DNA of 64,000 nucleotides from Flavobacterium enshiense (lineage in GTDB: Bacteria > Bacteroidota > Bacteroidia > Flavobacteriales > Flavobacteriaceae), in assembly GCF_022836875.1 (NCBI RefSeq), contig NZ_CP090376.1, forward strand, positions 620,001 through 684,000, read 5' to 3'. The position numbers and the translations under genes were made by a program. The notes beneath the pieces were generated by a model, which was not told the DNA's origin, ran no database searches, and saw only the letters and a list, made by a program, of their open reading frames with translations. Positions 62,510-64,000 of this stretch are shown one piece after another; within the stretch, counting starts at the first letter, position 1; each line of letters opens with the position of its first letter.

Positions 62510-64000
62510 ATGAAAAAATACCTTTTACTGTCGCTGTTCATTACCGGTGCAGTATTCGCACAGAACAACCCGAATCCGGGGTACTGGCAACAACATGCCG
62601 ATTACAAAATGGAGGTTTCCATGGATATGAAAACCTACCAATACAAAGGAAAACAAACCTTGGTTTATACCAATAATTCGCCAGACACCCTACGTCGTGT
62701 GTATTATCATTTATTCAACAATGCGTTTCAGCCGAACAGCGCCATGGATGCCCGTCTCAAAAGCATCAAAGATCCTGACGGTCGTATGGTAAACAAAGTA
62801 AAAGTGGGCGATAAAGAAATCAAAGAAAGCCGCATTGCCGCTTTAAAACCTAACGAAATAGGATTTCTGAAAATTGCCAACCTGAAACAGGATGGTATGA
62901 CGGCGAACAATAAAGTAGTCGGAACCATTATGGAAGTGGATTTGGCGAAACCATTATTACCACATGCCTCAACCACTTTTACCCTGGACTTTAACGGACA
63001 AGTGCCGGTACAGATACGTCGTTCAGGACGCAATAACAAAGAAGGTGTGGAACTTTCGATGTCACAATGGTATCCGAAAATGGCGGAATACGATTTCGAA
63101 GGATGGCAGGCAGACCCTTACATCGGAAGGGAATTTCACGGTGTTTGGGGGAATTTTGACGTAAAAATCACCATCGACAAAGACTATGTTTTGGCCGGTA
63201 CGGGATATCTTCAAAACAAAAATGAAATCGGACACGGCTATCAGGATAATGGCGTAGTTGTGACGCTTCCGAAAAAACAGAAAAAATTAACCTGGCATTT
63301 TATTGCACCGAAAGTGCATGATTTCACATGGGCTTCCGATAAGAACTACCTGCACGACATCGCTCAGGTTCCGGGTGGCGCCACTATTCATTTCCTGTAC
63401 AAAAACAATCCGAAAATCATCGATAACTGGAAAAAATTACAACCGGCTACTGTCAAACTGATGGAAATCTACAACGCTACAGTGGGCAAATATCCGTATG
63501 ACCAATATTCGGTTATTCAGGGTGGAGATGGTGGAATGGAATATGCGATGTGTACACTTATCCTTGGAGAAGGTACTTTTGAGGGATTGGTTGGCGTTAC
63601 AGCGCACGAAATGGCCCATTCGTGGTTCCAGCACGTTTTGGCTTCCAACGAGGCTAAAAACAGCTGGATGGACGAAGGTTTCACCACTTGGCTGGAAAAC
63701 TACGGTTTAAATGAAATCGCCGATAAAAAGATCGATAACCCACACGAAGATTCATACAAAGGCTATTATTCCCTTGTAAAATCAGGTAAAGAACAGCCTC
63801 AGACCACACACGCTGACCGTTACGACGAAAACCGTCCGTATAGTATCCAAGCGTACAGCAAAGGGAATGTTTTCTTATCCCAGTTGGAATACCTTATCGG
63901 AAAAGAAAATCTGATGAAAACCATCAAGAGATATTATTCCGACTATAAAATGACCCACCCTACTCCCAACGATATCAAACACGTTGCGGAAAAGGTTTCA
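62510..64000 (+). CDS. M1 family metallopeptidase (5' part, runs off window)
   Basis: The first 497 codons are in the window, with no stop before the edge. A signal peptide (MKKYLLLSLFITGAVFAQ) precedes an M1 peptidase with the exopeptidase-like motif GGMEYAMC (in the GxMEN position) and the zinc site HEMAHSWFQH ... NSWMDEGFTTWLENY (HExxH-x18-E). It is probably a secreted or periplasmic aminopeptidase acting on peptides, perhaps together with the upstream protease. The end of the protein is not visible. Confidence 0.92.
   Translation, partial: MKKYLLLSLFITGAVFAQNNPNPGYWQQHADYKMEVSMDMKTYQYKGKQTLVYTNNSPDTLRRVYYHLFNNAFQPNSAMDARLKSIKDPDGRMVNKVKVGDKEIKESRIAALKPNEIGFLKIANLKQDGMTANNKVVGTIMEVDLAKPLLPHASTTFTLDFNGQVPVQIRRSGRNNKEGVELSMSQWYPKMAEYDFEGWQADPYIGREFHGVWGNFDVKITIDKDYVLAGTGYLQNKNEIGHGYQDNGVVVTLPKKQKKLTWHFIAPKVHDFTWASDKNYLHDIAQVPGGATIHFLYKNNPKIIDNWKKLQPATVKLMEIYNATVGKYPYDQYSVIQGGDGGMEYAMCTLILGEGTFEGLVGVTAHEMAHSWFQHVLASNEAKNSWMDEGFTTWLENYGLNEIADKKIDNPHEDSYKGYYSLVKSGKEQPQTTHADRYDENRPYSIQAYSKGNVFLSQLEYLIGKENLMKTIKRYYSDYKMTHPTPNDIKHVAEKVS

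Overview
The window looks like a chromosomal segment of a Flavobacterium-type member of the Flavobacteriaceae (Bacteroidetes). The signs are Bacteroidetes -7 promoter motifs (TAnnTTTG) upstream of many genes, no consistent Shine-Dalgarno sequences, a complete Bat (aerotolerance) operon, type IX secretion (T9SS) cargo with type B C-terminal domains, PorP/SprF and OmpA partners, and families such as DUF5689, DUF3078 and DUF2480. I saw no rRNA, tRNA, CRISPR array, insertion sequence or prophage. Most genes are core housekeeping genes or surface and envelope genes.

Layout. 1-2.3 kb: pheS, a small unknown gene and a cvpA-like gene. 2.3-11.3 kb: a compact minus-strand operon, moxR - DUF58 - BatD-like two-TM protein - batA - batB - batC - batD - batE. 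11.5-19.9 kb: a mixed stretch with a DUF4382 lipoprotein, an AlbA/Schlafen-like protein, a histidine kinase/response regulator pair preceded by a tiny lipoprotein, a metallophosphatase, a PhnA-like protein, a beta-barrel protein and another small lipoprotein. 19.9-22.1 kb: an ALDH7-type aldehyde dehydrogenase and 3-hydroxyanthranilate 3,4-dioxygenase. 22.2-28.5 kb: a divergent locus with a secreted EEP-family nuclease/phosphatase facing a TonB-dependent receptor, a DUF5689 lipoprotein and a small lipoprotein.

28.7-47.4 kb is the main accessory region. Two giant, mosaic, repeat-rich surface proteins (about 2,400 and 2,300 residues) lie in tandem upstream of porP/sprF-like and ompA-like genes. 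Upstream of the second giant lies a decayed, frameshifted copy of the ompA 3' end with its terminator. This suggests that an adhesin-porP-ompA module was once duplicated and then partly lost.

47.5-59.0 kb: hflX, then the SUF iron-sulfur cluster genes on the minus strand (sufA, sufB, sufC, sufD; a terminator; two polytopic membrane proteins; sufS; a lipoprotein; sufE; a sufT-like gene; DUF2480; DUF3078). 59.2-64 kb: a metallo-beta-lactamase-fold hydrolase, a MarR regulator, a 21-residue hydrophobic peptide ORF, a subtilisin-like lipoprotein protease with a large insertion, and the start of an M1 aminopeptidase that runs off the window.

I did not find a clearly new defence or mobile system. 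The best candidates for novelty are the giant adhesin/secretion module with its ompA relic, the nuclease-TonB-DUF5689 locus as a possible nucleic-acid or nucleotide scavenging system, the membrane-protein pair inside the suf cluster, and several small peptides, palindromes and intergenic repeats.
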